DNA from: Scatomorpha stercorigallinarum
Lineage (GTDB): Bacteria; Bacillota; Clostridia; Oscillospirales; Oscillospiraceae
Assembly (NCBI GenBank): GCA_944387865.1
Contig: CALXGN010000006.1
Coordinates: 72,316 to 136,315 of the forward strand
Reading direction: 5' to 3'
Length of the DNA: 64,000 bases
A program made the position numbers and the translations under genes. Shown in pieces: positions 24,350-32,592 of this stretch. The notes beneath the pieces were generated by a model that had not been told where the DNA came from, made no database searches, and was given only the letters and a program-made list of their open reading frames with translations. The first letter of the stretch is position 1; each line of letters begins with the position of its first letter.

Positions 24350-25801
24350 TCAGCCGTAGCGCACGTTTGAGAGGCTCCACTCCGTCCAATCGCTGCCGGC
24401 GTGGGACTCGAGGGCGGCGATGAGCGAGACGAGCTCCGGCGTGGGCTCGGACGCCTGCAGGCGGCGCAGGGCGGGGAGGACGTCCGGCGAGAGGCCGGCG
24501 AGATAGGCGGTGTCCACGCTCTCCAGCTCGCCGGCGAGGTAGGCGTCAACGTTCCAGCCGGCGACGCGGGCATCCACGTTGCAGAGGTTGAAGGCTATCC
24601 AGCCGGCGAGGCCGATGGCGGCGAACCAGGGCCAGAAGCGGAAGCCGGGCCGCAGGGCCTTCACCGAGGCGAGGGCCAGGCAGCAGAGGATGAAGGCCAT
24701 GGCCCAGAGCGTCATCGCCCGCAGGACGCTGAGGCCGTAGGCGAGGATATAGAGCCTCATGCGCCAGAAGGCGGAGGCGAGGATGACGGCCGTCAGCGCC
24801 GCCAGCAGCAGGCAGAGGGCGCGCACGGCGCGGGAATGCCCGGCGCGCACCGCGCAGAAGAGCAGCACGGCCAGGTCCACCGCCGCGACGAGCACCAGCT
24901 GCATGAAGCCGCTGCGGGCGTATTCGGCCCAGCCGCCCTCCATGGCGGCGGCCTCCGCCCCGCCGAAGAGGTATTCGAACTGCACGGCGGCGAATAGGGC
25001 ATAGAGCGAGCAGAGAAGCGTGAGGGCCGTGACGTAGGGCACGGCGCTGCGCTCGAGACGCTCCTCCGCCGGCCCCTGTGCCTCAGCGTTGCCCTCCGCG
25101 GACGGATGGCAGAGAAAAAAGACGGCGGAGAAGAAGCAGAGCGTGAAAAAGAGCGTGTCCAGCGCCTTGAACAGCGCGCTCAGCGCGTCGAGGTCCATCA
25201 GCCAGTCCGCAAAGGAGCCGAACACGCCGCTGAACACGGCGTCCGCCGAGGCGAGCAGCGCGCCGCACAGGAGCAGCAGCGGCAGGGCGCAGAGCGCGCC
25301 GAGCGCCACGCCGCGGACCCGCCCGCGGCCGTCGCCGCGAAAGAGGGAGCCCAGCAGGCGGAAGGGCTCGCCCCAGCGCGTGAACAGCGCGCGGAGGGCG
25401 AGGCCCACGGCCTCGTATGTGCAGCGCGCGTCCGTCAGCGCGCGCCCGGAGACGCCGGAGAGCGAGAAAAAGGACAGCGCGGAGGCGCAGAGGATGAGCA
25501 CGCAGTTCACCGCGCGCACGGAGGCGTCGCCATATACGGCGCAGCAGAGCGCGAGCAGCAGCGCGCCGGCGGCGAGGAAGATGTTATATGCGTTCCAGCG
25601 CGCGCTTTTGCCCAGGAAGAGCAGCACCGCCGCCCAGATGGCCGCCGTCACGGCGGTGATACCGAGGGCCGGGCCGCCTTCGCCGAGGGCGAGGCAGATG
25701 AGCTGATAGAGCGGGAACACCGCCCGCCAGAGCATGGCGAGGGCCACGGCGGCGGGCAGCAGCAGCCAGCCGCGGGAGGAAGGGCGCGTGAGCTCAGTCA
25801 T
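24350..25801 (-). CDS. DUF4173-type multi-pass membrane protein
   Basis: 483 residues from the ATG at 25801 (GAGGAGGGT upstream), with about 12 membrane segments and a short soluble C-terminal tail rich in Asp/Glu. The segment LFAAVQFEYLFGG...WAEYARSGFMQLVLVAAVDL is what I associate with the DUF4173 family. Function is unknown. It is the last gene of a three-gene operon with a DUF2975 membrane protein and a Cro/CI regulator, a pairing seen in many Firmicutes, and overlaps the regulator by eight bases. Confidence 0.75.
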   Translation of the reverse strand: MTELTRPSSRGWLLLPAAVALAMLWRAVFPLYQLICLALGEGGPALGITAVTAAIWAAVLLFLGKSARWNAYNIFLAAGALLLALCCAVYGDASVRAVNCVLILCASALSFFSLSGVSGRALTDARCTYEAVGLALRALFTRWGEPFRLLGSLFRGDGRGRVRGVALGALCALPLLLLCGALLASADAVFSGVFGSFADWLMDLDALSALFKALDTLFFTLCFFSAVFFLCHPSAEGNAEAQGPAEERLERSAVPYVTALTLLCSLYALFAAVQFEYLFGGAEAAAMEGGWAEYARSGFMQLVLVAAVDLAVLLFCAVRAGHSRAVRALCLLLAALTAVILASAFWRMRLYILAYGLSVLRAMTLWAMAFILCCLALASVKALRPGFRFWPWFAAIGLAGWIAFNLCNVDARVAGWNVDAYLAGELESVDTAYLAGLSPDVLPALRRLQASEPTPELVSLIAALESHAGSDWTEWSLSNVRYG

Positions 25802-26009
25802 TTTTACCCTCCTCCGTGTATTCAAGTATGTCCCCGGGCTGGCAGTCCAGCGCGCGGCAGAGCGCGTCCAGTGTGGAGAAGCGCACGGCCTTCGCCTTGC
25901 CTGTTTTGAGGACGGAGAGGTTGGCCAGCGTGATGCCCACGCGCTCGCTGAGCTCCGTGAGGCTCAGTTTGCGCCGGGCGAGCATGACGTCGAGGTTTAT
26001 GCGTATCAT
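25794..26009 (-). CDS. Cro/CI (XRE)-family regulator, YozG type
   Basis: 71 residues that are nearly all helix-turn-helix: LDVMLARRKLSLTELSERVGITLANLSVLKTGKAKAVRFSTLDALCRALDCQPGDILEY. This short form lacking any effector domain is the usual partner of DUF2975 proteins. It lies nine bases after the DUF2975 stop. The 17-base palindrome at 26558-26574 upstream of the operon is a plausible autoregulatory operator. Confidence 0.9.
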   Translation of the reverse strand: MIRINLDVMLARRKLSLTELSERVGITLANLSVLKTGKAKAVRFSTLDALCRALDCQPGDILEYTEEGKND

Positions 26010-26018
26010 GGCGGCACC

Positions 26019-26498
26019 TCAGATGGTCAGGTCGTTTTCCGACTGCATGTCGGCGGCCTTGCGCGTCAGGTGGGAGAGCGCGGCGCAGCAGACGCTTACG
26101 GCCGAGCCGATGGCGCAGAGGACGACCCCGCCGATGATGAGCGAGATGTGCAGCAGGTGGAAATACGCCAGCACCACCGCCGCCAGCAGGTACAGCACCG
26201 TGTCCAGCAGGGCGAGCAGGCTGCACGCGCGCAGGCGGTCGGCATTTTTGCGGCAGAAGCTGTTGTCGCGGCCGATCTCCACCGCTATCAGCCACACGAG
26301 GGCGATGAAGGCGTATACGGGTACCGTCGTCACCCAGAAAAATATCAGGCAGGGAAGATAGGCCGGCGCGAGGTTGGGATTTTCCCCGGCGATGTCCTGC
26401 CCCACGGAGGGCACGAACACCAGCGCCAGGAACAGCACGCACAGCGCGCCCAGGGCAAGTATGATCCGTAGCCAGACCGAGAGTTCTTTCTGTTTCAA
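26019..26498 (-). CDS. DUF2975 membrane protein
   Basis: 159 residues from a TTG at 26498 with AAAGGGGGAG upstream. Four membrane helices are visible (VWLRIILALGALCVLFLALVF; YLPCLIFFWVTTVPVYAFIALVWLIAV; LLALLDTVLYLLAAVVLAYF; ISLIIGGVVLCAIGSAVSVC), with DNSFCRKNADRLRACSL between helices 2 and 3, the conserved DUF2975 motif. Function unknown; paired with a short XRE regulator. It has a consensus promoter. Confidence 0.85.
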   Translation of the reverse strand: MKQKELSVWLRIILALGALCVLFLALVFVPSVGQDIAGENPNLAPAYLPCLIFFWVTTVPVYAFIALVWLIAVEIGRDNSFCRKNADRLRACSLLALLDTVLYLLAAVVLAYFHLLHISLIIGGVVLCAIGSAVSVCCAALSHLTRKAADMQSENDLTI

Positions 26499-26521
26499 GA
26501 AAACTCCCCCTTTCACGGACG

Positions 26522-26550
26522 AGCATAGCACGCGAATTACCGAAAGTCAA
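26522..26550 (-). promoter_or_regulatory. Promoter of the DUF2975-XRE-DUF4173 operon
   Basis: Minus-strand TTGACT, 17-base spacer, TATGCT with TGC before the -10. Confidence 0.75.
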
Positions 26551-26557
26551 GAAAAAT

Positions 26558-26574
26558 TTATCGATAATCGATAA
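26558..26574. promoter_or_regulatory. 17-base perfect palindrome upstream of the -35
   Basis: TTATCGAT-A-ATCGATAA, eight-base arms with one central base, eight bases upstream of the operon's -35 element. Shape and position suit a dimeric HTH regulator, probably the one encoded in the operon. Confidence 0.55.
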
Positions 26575-26589
26575 TACAACAGGCAAAGC

Positions 26590-26619
26590 AAACCGCGGAG
26601 GGATTGCCCTCCGCGGTTT
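26590..26619. terminator. Terminator after the E2-like gene
   Basis: 13-base stem AAACCGCGGAGGG/CCCTCCGCGGTTT with ATTG loop, 50 bases beyond the stop codon at 26670. Confidence 0.65.
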
Positions 26620-26669
26620 GGCGGCGATTTGCCTCAGGGCGCAGCTATCTGCCTCCACACGCAGTGTGG

Positions 26670-27545
26670 TCAGTCGATGTCCTCGATTATCTTTTCGGGG
26701 GCGCGCTCAAGCTCGTGGGGGTTTTTGAGGTAGTAGCGCAGGTATTTGAAAGCGCTGGCGTAGTAGTTGCCGTCGCAGATGCGCTCGTCGCAGACGATCT
26801 TGTAGTCAACGTATTTGTGCTCCACGGGCTGGCCGTGGCGGTCCAGCTCCACCTCGCGCCGCTTGGCGCCGAAGGCCAGGAACACCGGCAGGTTGCCGAA
26901 GTTGTAGATGTGGTGGTAAATGGGGCCGATGCCCAGCGAGCCCAGGTCGGTGATGATCATCGAGCCGTGGAAGGGGCTGACGCGCAGCAGCGACATCGGC
27001 AGCCAGTCGAAGTAGTCGGCCAGCTTGATGAGCTTGACGGCCAGCTTCAGCAGCAGCCGCGGCGTGCTCATGAGGATACGCGCGGCCTTCTCCGTGCCGC
27101 TGTCGTCGCTGGAGCGGATCTCCTCCACGGCGTCGTTCATCTTGCGGTAGACGTCATAAATGGTGTCCGTCAGCTCGAAATCGACCTTCGCGCAGGTCTC
27201 CTCAGAGTCCACCGTGATGCCGCGCTTGACCATCATATTGATGGTGATGGTGTTGCGGGCGTAGACACGCTGGCCGGAGACAAAGCGGTTCAGGCCTGGG
27301 AGGTGGCAGAGCACTCGGATGTAGGCAGCGATGAAGAGGTGCAGCATCCCGAGGCCCTTGTAGCCCTCCTGCCTCTTAGCGCGGAGCCAGCGGTCGGTGT
27401 CCGATATTTCAACAGAGCCGGCAAACTGGTTGCAGGAGTCGTTGCGGTCGATCATGATGAAGGGCGTGAAGGCCATCAGGGGGGTGATGGTGCGCAGGCG
27501 CCGGCCTTCCTTGCGGTCGCCGAAGCGGCGGCGGGTGTCGCTCAT
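26670..27545 (-). CDS. Stand-alone 2-oxoacid dehydrogenase E2-like/CAT-fold acyltransferase
   Basis: 291 residues from the ATG at 27545 (AAGGAGG upstream). The fold resembles the catalytic domain of 2-oxoacid dehydrogenase E2 and chloramphenicol acetyltransferase, with RRLRTITPLMAFTPFIM at the start, SGQRVYARNTITINMMVKRG in the middle, and the active-site region DYKIVCDERICDGNYYASAF near the end, where canonical E2 has DHRVVDG; the histidine is replaced (CDERICDG). No lipoyl domain is present. Thus it may not be an acetyltransferase in the usual sense. Alone in its transcript, with a promoter and terminator. Confidence 0.7.
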   Translation of the reverse strand: MSDTRRRFGDRKEGRRLRTITPLMAFTPFIMIDRNDSCNQFAGSVEISDTDRWLRAKRQEGYKGLGMLHLFIAAYIRVLCHLPGLNRFVSGQRVYARNTITINMMVKRGITVDSEETCAKVDFELTDTIYDVYRKMNDAVEEIRSSDDSGTEKAARILMSTPRLLLKLAVKLIKLADYFDWLPMSLLRVSPFHGSMIITDLGSLGIGPIYHHIYNFGNLPVFLAFGAKRREVELDRHGQPVEHKYVDYKIVCDERICDGNYYASAFKYLRYYLKNPHELERAPEKIIEDID

Positions 27546-27582
27546 TTGGGTACTCCTCCTTACGTGCGCGCAATTATAAATC

Positions 27583-27611
27583 ATTATAATACCTGAAAAC
27601 GGAAATAGCAA
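27583..27611 (-). promoter_or_regulatory. Promoter of the E2-like gene
   Basis: Minus-strand TTGCTA, 17-base spacer, TATAAT. Confidence 0.6.
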
Positions 27612-27727
27612 GTGGTTAATGGGCCGGGCGGGAGAAAAGGCCCGCTTTCGTAGGGATTGACAAAAAATTGACGGCGTTTCAGGACGTTAAATGGTTGTAA
27701 TTTTGTCAATTTGTGAGTGAAAACTGC

Positions 27728-27756
27728 TTGATGAACGGAGATTTTTTTGCTATTAT
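27728..27756 (+). promoter_or_regulatory. V-ATPase operon promoter
   Basis: TTGATG, 17-base spacer, TATTAT with TGC before the -10. Upstream, ATTGACAAAAAATT (27656-27669) and AATTTTGTCAAT (27699-27710) form an inverted repeat that could bind a regulator. Confidence 0.65.
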
Positions 27757-27822
27757 GTTAGAGGCAAACTAATTTGGCGGAGACTGCTCTCGTTCTCCGC
27801 CGTTTCGGCGGGAGGTGTATCA

Positions 27823-28137
27823 ATGTCTTTGGAAGCGATAACGACGATCAGCGAAGCGGAGGAAAGCGCCCGGCGGCTGAAGGCCGAGGCCATCGCCGCG
27901 GCAAAGGCGGCGGAGGCCGCCGCGGCTGCGGAGGGCAAGGCGGCCATCGAGGCGGCGGCCAGAAAGGCCGCGTCCGAGCTGGCCGAGCTGCGGGCCAAAT
28001 CCGACGAGAAGGCGCGCGAGGACGCGCGGCAGCTCGCCTCGGATACGGAGAACAAAAAGGCGGCGATGAGGGCCCGGGCGGACGCCAGGCTCGGCAAGGC
28101 CGCGGCGCTCATCGTGGAAAGGGTAGTGAACGGCTGA
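27823..28137 (+). CDS. V-type ATPase subunit G/H (peripheral stalk coiled coil)
   Basis: 104 residues, RBS GGGAGG. The sequence is almost wholly Ala/Glu/Lys-rich helix (ESARRLKAEAIAAAKAAEAAAAAEGKAAIEAAARKAASELAELRAKSDEK), typical of the G/H subunit that pairs with subunit E in the peripheral stalk of A/V-type ATPases. First gene of the nine-gene operon, directly before subunit I. Identity rests on composition and position since the family is poorly conserved. Confidence 0.8.
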   Translation: MSLEAITTISEAEESARRLKAEAIAAAKAAEAAAAAEGKAAIEAAARKAASELAELRAKSDEKAREDARQLASDTENKKAAMRARADARLGKAAALIVERVVNG

Positions 28138-28138
28138 C

Positions 28139-30088
28139 ATGATCGAAAGGATGAAAAAGCTCACGCTGCTGGCCGTGGCCTCGGAGCGCAAGGCGCTTTT
28201 GAAGGACCTGATGCTGCTCGGCTGCGTTGAGCTCAAGGAACAGGCGGCCACGGACGAGGCGACCCCCGCGCTGCGGGAGATGGGCCAGACCGGGCTCGCC
28301 ACGGAAAAGGCCCGCCACGCCGCCATCACCAACGCCCTCAAGCTGCTGGACAAGTACGCGCCGGCGAAAAAGAGCTTCCTCGCGCCGCTGCCGGGCGCGG
28401 GGATCGACGAAGTGCTTGACGAGAGCACGCTGGACGCCGACGTGGAGCTCTGCGAGCACATCGCAGAGCTGGAAGAGCGCATCCGCCGCGCAACGGCGGA
28501 GGAGGGGCGCGAAAAGGCGGCCATCGAGGCGCTCAGCCCCTGGGCGGAGCTGGACATGCCGCTCAGCTTCCGCGGCACGGAGCGCGCGGCGGTGACGCTG
28601 TGCTCCTTCCCGGCGGCGCTGGATATGGCGGAGGCCGACCTGGCGCTCGGCGCCGCGGCGCCGGAGGCGCAGCTCCTGCGCGTTTCAGACGACAAGGCGC
28701 TGCACTACGCGGTGCTCATCTGCCTGAAGGAGGAGCAGGACGCGGCGGCGGAGGCCCTGCGGCCGCTCGGCTTTTCCGTGATGACGGTGCAGGAGACCGC
28801 CGGCACCGCCAAAGAGGGCATCGCGGCGGCGGAGAAGCGGCTCGCCGCCCTGGCGGAGGAAAAACAGCAGTGCGTCGCGGCGATAGCCTCGCACGCGGAT
28901 GCGCGCGGCGAGCTGAAGCTGCGCGCGGACACGCTCAGCACGCGCATCGCCCGCGCGGAGGCCGAGGGCAAGCTGCTGCGGACGGACAGCACCGTCTGCC
29001 TCAGCGGCTGGGTGGAGGCCGAACGCGAGGCCGACCTGGCCAGGACGCTGGAAAAATACGACTGCGCCTGGGAGACCGCCGACCCCACGGAGGACGAATA
29101 CCCCGAGGTGCCCGTCAAGCTCAAAAACAACAAACTGACGCGCGCGCTGAACATGGTCACGGAGATGTATTCGCTCCCGGCCTATAACAACGTGGACCCC
29201 AACCCGCTGATGGCCCCGTTCTTCATACTGTTCTACGGCATCATGCTGGCAGACATGGGCTACGGCATACTGATGGTCATCGCGGCGGCGGTCATCCTGG
29301 CCAAGAAAAAGCCGCAGAAGGGGATGCGTAATTTCTTCGAGCTCATGCTCTGGTGCGGCATCTCCACCACCATCTGGGGCGCGGTGACCGGAGGCCTGTT
29401 CTCCGACGCGCCGGTGCAGATAGCGAGGATAATCGATCCCGACACGACGTGGCAGGGCCTGCCGGCGCTGTTCACGCCGCTGAACGACACCATCATGATA
29501 CTCATCGGCGCCATGTGCCTGGGCTTCGTGCAGATCATCACCGGCATGATCGTCAGCGTGGCGATAAAGATCAGGCGCGGCGAAGTGTTCTCCGCCGTGT
29601 TCGAGGAGGGCACCTGGTGGGTCATCTTCCTCGGCATAGGCTGCTGGGTGCTGGGCATAGGCAAGATAGGCAAGATACCCGTCGTGCTGGCGATCGGCGT
29701 CGTCATGCTCTTCATTGGCTCGGCAAAGGGCAAGAAGGGCTTCGGCATATTCACCGGCTTCGTCGGCGCCATCTACAACGGCGTCACCGGCTATTTCGGC
29801 GACATACTCAGCTATTCGCGTCTGATGGCCCTGATGCTGGCCGGCAGCGTCATCGCCCAGGTGTTCAACACCATCGCGGCGATACCGGGGAACATCGTGG
29901 TGTTCCTCATCATCTCCCTGGTGGGCAACGCGCTGAACTTCGCGCTCAACCTGCTGGGCTGCTTCGTGCACGACCTGCGACTCCAGTGCCTGGAGTACTT
30001 CGGCAAATTCTATGAGGACGGCGGCAAGCCGTTCAGGCCCCTGGCGGTAAACACCAAGTACGTAACGGTCACCAACACTGACAAATAA
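28139..30088 (+). CDS. ntpI: V-type ATPase subunit I (a-subunit, stator membrane part)
   Basis: 649 residues, normal length. Residues 1-340 are the cytoplasmic coiled-coil arm; from NPLMAPFFILFYGIMLADMGYGILM (about 350) onward there are seven to eight membrane helices. The ion-path arginine segment is DILSYSRLMALMLAGSVIAQVFN (about 557-579), where the arginine faces the c-ring glutamate. The protein carries ions across the membrane at the rotor-stator interface. It starts one base after the previous stop. Confidence 0.95.
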   Translation: MIERMKKLTLLAVASERKALLKDLMLLGCVELKEQAATDEATPALREMGQTGLATEKARHAAITNALKLLDKYAPAKKSFLAPLPGAGIDEVLDESTLDADVELCEHIAELEERIRRATAEEGREKAAIEALSPWAELDMPLSFRGTERAAVTLCSFPAALDMAEADLALGAAAPEAQLLRVSDDKALHYAVLICLKEEQDAAAEALRPLGFSVMTVQETAGTAKEGIAAAEKRLAALAEEKQQCVAAIASHADARGELKLRADTLSTRIARAEAEGKLLRTDSTVCLSGWVEAEREADLARTLEKYDCAWETADPTEDEYPEVPVKLKNNKLTRALNMVTEMYSLPAYNNVDPNPLMAPFFILFYGIMLADMGYGILMVIAAAVILAKKKPQKGMRNFFELMLWCGISTTIWGAVTGGLFSDAPVQIARIIDPDTTWQGLPALFTPLNDTIMILIGAMCLGFVQIITGMIVSVAIKIRRGEVFSAVFEEGTWWVIFLGIGCWVLGIGKIGKIPVVLAIGVVMLFIGSAKGKKGFGIFTGFVGAIYNGVTGYFGDILSYSRLMALMLAGSVIAQVFNTIAAIPGNIVVFLIISLVGNALNFALNLLGCFVHDLRLQCLEYFGKFYEDGGKPFRPLAVNTKYVTVTNTDK

Positions 30089-30103
30089 GAGGAGGAAATC
30101 AAA

Positions 30104-30586
30104 ATGTTTCTTGAACAGTTCGGCGGAATGGCTCTCGGCCTGCTCGGCGCGGGCCTGGCGGCGGCTCTCAGCGGCGTAGGCTCCGCTATCGGTACCGGCA
30201 TCGCCGGCGAGGCGGGCGCGGGCCTCCTGTGCGAGGACCCCAGCAAGTTCGGTAAGGTCATGATCCTGCAGGTCATCCCCGGCACGCAGGGCCTGTACGG
30301 CCTGGTCGTCTGGTTCTTCGCCAGCTTCCAGATGGGCCTGCTGGACGGCACCATCGTTGACATGACCGTCACTGAGGGGCTCAGGTACTTCGTGGCCTGC
30401 ATCCCGATGGCTCTCGGCGGCTGGCTCTCCGCCATCGCCCAGGGCAAGGTGGCCGCGGCGTCCATCAACCTGCTGGCCAAGAAGCCCGACGACTGGTCCA
30501 AGGGCATGGTGCTCTGCATCACCGTCGAGTTCTACGCCATCCTCTCGCTGCTCGCCTCCATGCTGATGATCCTGAACATCGGCTGA
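30104..30586 (+). CDS. ntpK: V-type ATPase subunit K (double-hairpin c-ring proteolipid)
   Basis: 160 residues, four helices (two hairpins), the NtpK type. The second helix contains VIPGTQGLYG with T61 and Q62, the third-to-fourth loop contains AQGKVA with Q113, and the fourth helix carries the ion-binding E142 in ITVEFYAIL. These positions match the Enterococcus hirae NtpK sodium ligands (L61, T64, Q65, Q110, E139 there), with Ile58 in place of the Leu. The ring is therefore predicted to bind Na+. Only the second hairpin has a carboxylate, as in NtpK. Confidence 0.95.
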   Translation: MFLEQFGGMALGLLGAGLAAALSGVGSAIGTGIAGEAGAGLLCEDPSKFGKVMILQVIPGTQGLYGLVVWFFASFQMGLLDGTIVDMTVTEGLRYFVACIPMALGGWLSAIAQGKVAAASINLLAKKPDDWSKGMVLCITVEFYAILSLLASMLMILNIG

Positions 30587-30617
30587 GCCACGCTCCGGCT
30601 GAGAAGGGATCGATGCT

Positions 30618-31220
30618 ATGAACGGAATCGAAAAGATAACCGCCCGCATAGCGGCGGATGCCGAGGCCGAATGCCAGGCGATCCGCGCCGAGAGCGAAAA
30701 AAAGTGCGCCGAGATCCGCGCGGAGAACGACAAGAAGGCCCAGGAGGAATACTGGCGCCTGGTGCGCGAGGGCGTTAAGGACACCGAGCAGCGCGTGCAG
30801 CGCATGGCGCGCACCGCCGCCCTGGAGGCCAAGAAGAGCGTCCTCTCCATGAAGCAGGAGGCCGTCTCCCGCGCGTTCGACGAGGCGCAGAAGCTCATCG
30901 CCGCCCTGCCGGAGGCCGACTATGTCGCCTTCCTCGCCCGCGAGGCCGCCGCGGCCTCCATCACCGGCGAGGAGGAGGTCATCCTCAACGCCGCCGACCG
31001 CGCAAAGATGGGGGCCAAGGCCGTCAAGCGCGCGAACGAGCTGCTCGCCGCGCAGGGCCGCACGGGCGTGCTCACGCTCGCGGACGAAACGCGCTCCATG
31101 TCCGGCGGGCTGATACTCAAGCAGGGCGATATCGAGGTCAACTGCACGGTGGACACCCTGCTCGACCTCTCCCGCGGCGAGCTTGCCGCCCGCGTGGCGG
31201 AGGTGCTCTTTGAGAGCTGA
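30618..31220 (+). CDS. ntpE: V-type ATPase subunit E
   Basis: 200 residues. N-terminal helix rich in Ala/Glu/Lys (IEKITARIAADAEAECQAIRAESEKK) pairs with the G/H subunit; the globular C-terminal half ends with the conserved SGGLILKQGDIEVNCTVDTLLDLSR pattern (about 162-186). It is the peripheral stalk subunit joining the A/B head to subunit I. Standard position between K and C. Confidence 0.93.
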   Translation: MNGIEKITARIAADAEAECQAIRAESEKKCAEIRAENDKKAQEEYWRLVREGVKDTEQRVQRMARTAALEAKKSVLSMKQEAVSRAFDEAQKLIAALPEADYVAFLAREAAAASITGEEEVILNAADRAKMGAKAVKRANELLAAQGRTGVLTLADETRSMSGGLILKQGDIEVNCTVDTLLDLSRGELAARVAEVLFES

Positions 31221-31264
31221 GCCGCTGATGCGCGGCGTATATTCACGGGCAGGGAGGTAAGGTC

Positions 31265-32266
31265 TTGTCTAAAAAAACGAAGGATACTGAATACCTGATG
31301 CTCTCGTCCATGCTGAGGGCGAGGGAGGCAGGGATGCTCAGCCGCGACCGCATGGACCGTATGCTCTCCGCGCCAAGTTTTGCCGAGTGCGCCAAGCAGC
31401 TCGTGGACTGCGGCTATGAGGACATGTCCTCCGCCAACGCCACGGGCATCGACGCGGCGCTCTCCCGCCGGAGGGCGGAGGTCTTTGCCGAGCTGGCGGG
31501 CATGGTCCCGCAGGCGGAGGCCGTGGACATCTTCCGCCTCAAATACGACTACCATAACATCAAAGTGCTGGTCAAGTCCGCCGCCGCCGGCGTGGACGGG
31601 GAATACCTGCTCTCCAACTGCGGGCGCGTGGGCGCGGAGAAGCTCCTCGCCGCCGTGAAGGAGGAGGGGTTGGGCGACCTGCCCGCGGACATGGCCGCGG
31701 CCTATACGGAGGCTGCCTCCACGCTCAACCGCACGGGCAACCCCCAGCTGGCCGACTTCGGGCTCGACAGGGCGTATTTCGCCGAGGCCCTGGCCATGGC
31801 GGAGCGCAGCGGCAGCGCGTTTTTGAAGGGCTATGTCCAGCTGCTCATCGACAGCGCCAACCTGCGCACGGCCGTGCGCACGGTGCGCATGGGAAAGGAC
31901 CGCGATTTCATGGCCGCGGCCATGGTGGAGGGCGGCGGCACGGACAGCGCGCGTATCGCCCAGGCCGCCGAGGGCGGGGACGCCCTCAGCGCCGTTTTCA
32001 ACGCCACGCCGCTCGCCCGGGCCGCATCCCTGGCGGCCGAAGCGGTGAAGGGCGGCGCGCTGACGGATTTCGAGCTCGAGTGCGACAACGCGGTGGCGGA
32101 CTATCTCTCCGCGGCCAAGATGAAGCCCTTCGGCATCGAGGCCGTGGTGGAGTACATCTCCCTGCTGGAAGCGGAGATCACCGCCGCGCGCATGATCCTC
32201 ACGGGACGCCTGGCCGGCATCGAGCCGGAGGTCATCCGGGAAAGGCTGCGTGATATCAATGCTTAA
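31265..32266 (+). CDS. ntpC: V-type ATPase subunit C
   Basis: 333 residues from a TTG start with GGGAGGTAAGG upstream. All-helical protein of the C/d family, with three repeated domains; DVFRLKYDYHNIKVLVK-like block (VDIFRLKYDYHNIKVLVK, about 92-109) and the ending EIT/ARMILTGRLAGIEPEVIRERL are conserved. It links the central stalk to the c-ring. Overlaps subunit F by 17 bases. Confidence 0.92.
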   Translation: MSKKTKDTEYLMLSSMLRAREAGMLSRDRMDRMLSAPSFAECAKQLVDCGYEDMSSANATGIDAALSRRRAEVFAELAGMVPQAEAVDIFRLKYDYHNIKVLVKSAAAGVDGEYLLSNCGRVGAEKLLAAVKEEGLGDLPADMAAAYTEAASTLNRTGNPQLADFGLDRAYFAEALAMAERSGSAFLKGYVQLLIDSANLRTAVRTVRMGKDRDFMAAAMVEGGGTDSARIAQAAEGGDALSAVFNATPLARAASLAAEAVKGGALTDFELECDNAVADYLSAAKMKPFGIEAVVEYISLLEAEITAARMILTGRLAGIEPEVIRERLRDINA

Positions 32267-32576
32267 GATCGCTGTTTTGGGCGGGCGCGAGACGGTCATG
32301 GGCTTCAAGGCCCTGGGACTGGACGTGTTCCCGGCCGCCGGCGCCGACGAGGCGCGCGACATACTGCGCCGCCTGGCCCGCGAGAGCGACGGGCAATACG
32401 CTATCATCTATGTGGAGGAGAACCTGGCCCAGTACCTGGAGCACGAGATCGCGCGGTACAAGGACCAGCCAAGCCCCGCGATCATACTCATCCCCGGCAG
32501 GGAAGGCCCGCTTGGCCTCGGCCAGTCCGCGCTCAAGGCGGCGGTCGAGAAAGCCGTGGGAACTGATATTTTGTGA
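32250..32576 (+). CDS. ntpF: V-type ATPase subunit F
   Basis: 108 residues, Rossmann-like. LKIAVLGGRETVMGFKALGLDVFPA at the start and SPAIILIPGREG with a C-terminal helix are family features. It binds subunit D in the rotor. The start lies inside the end of the C-subunit gene; a TTG- or ATG-started form five codons shorter (MLKIAVLGG at about 32259) is possible. Confidence 0.92.
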   Translation: MISMLKIAVLGGRETVMGFKALGLDVFPAAGADEARDILRRLARESDGQYAIIYVEENLAQYLEHEIARYKDQPSPAIILIPGREGPLGLGQSALKAAVEKAVGTDIL

Positions 32577-32592
32577 TAAAGAAGGTTTGCAG

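Noticed and set aside
28685..30898. 737-codon open frame opposite the V-ATPase I and K genes
   Set aside because: Antisense shadow; His/Gln/Arg-rich with no recognisable fold.
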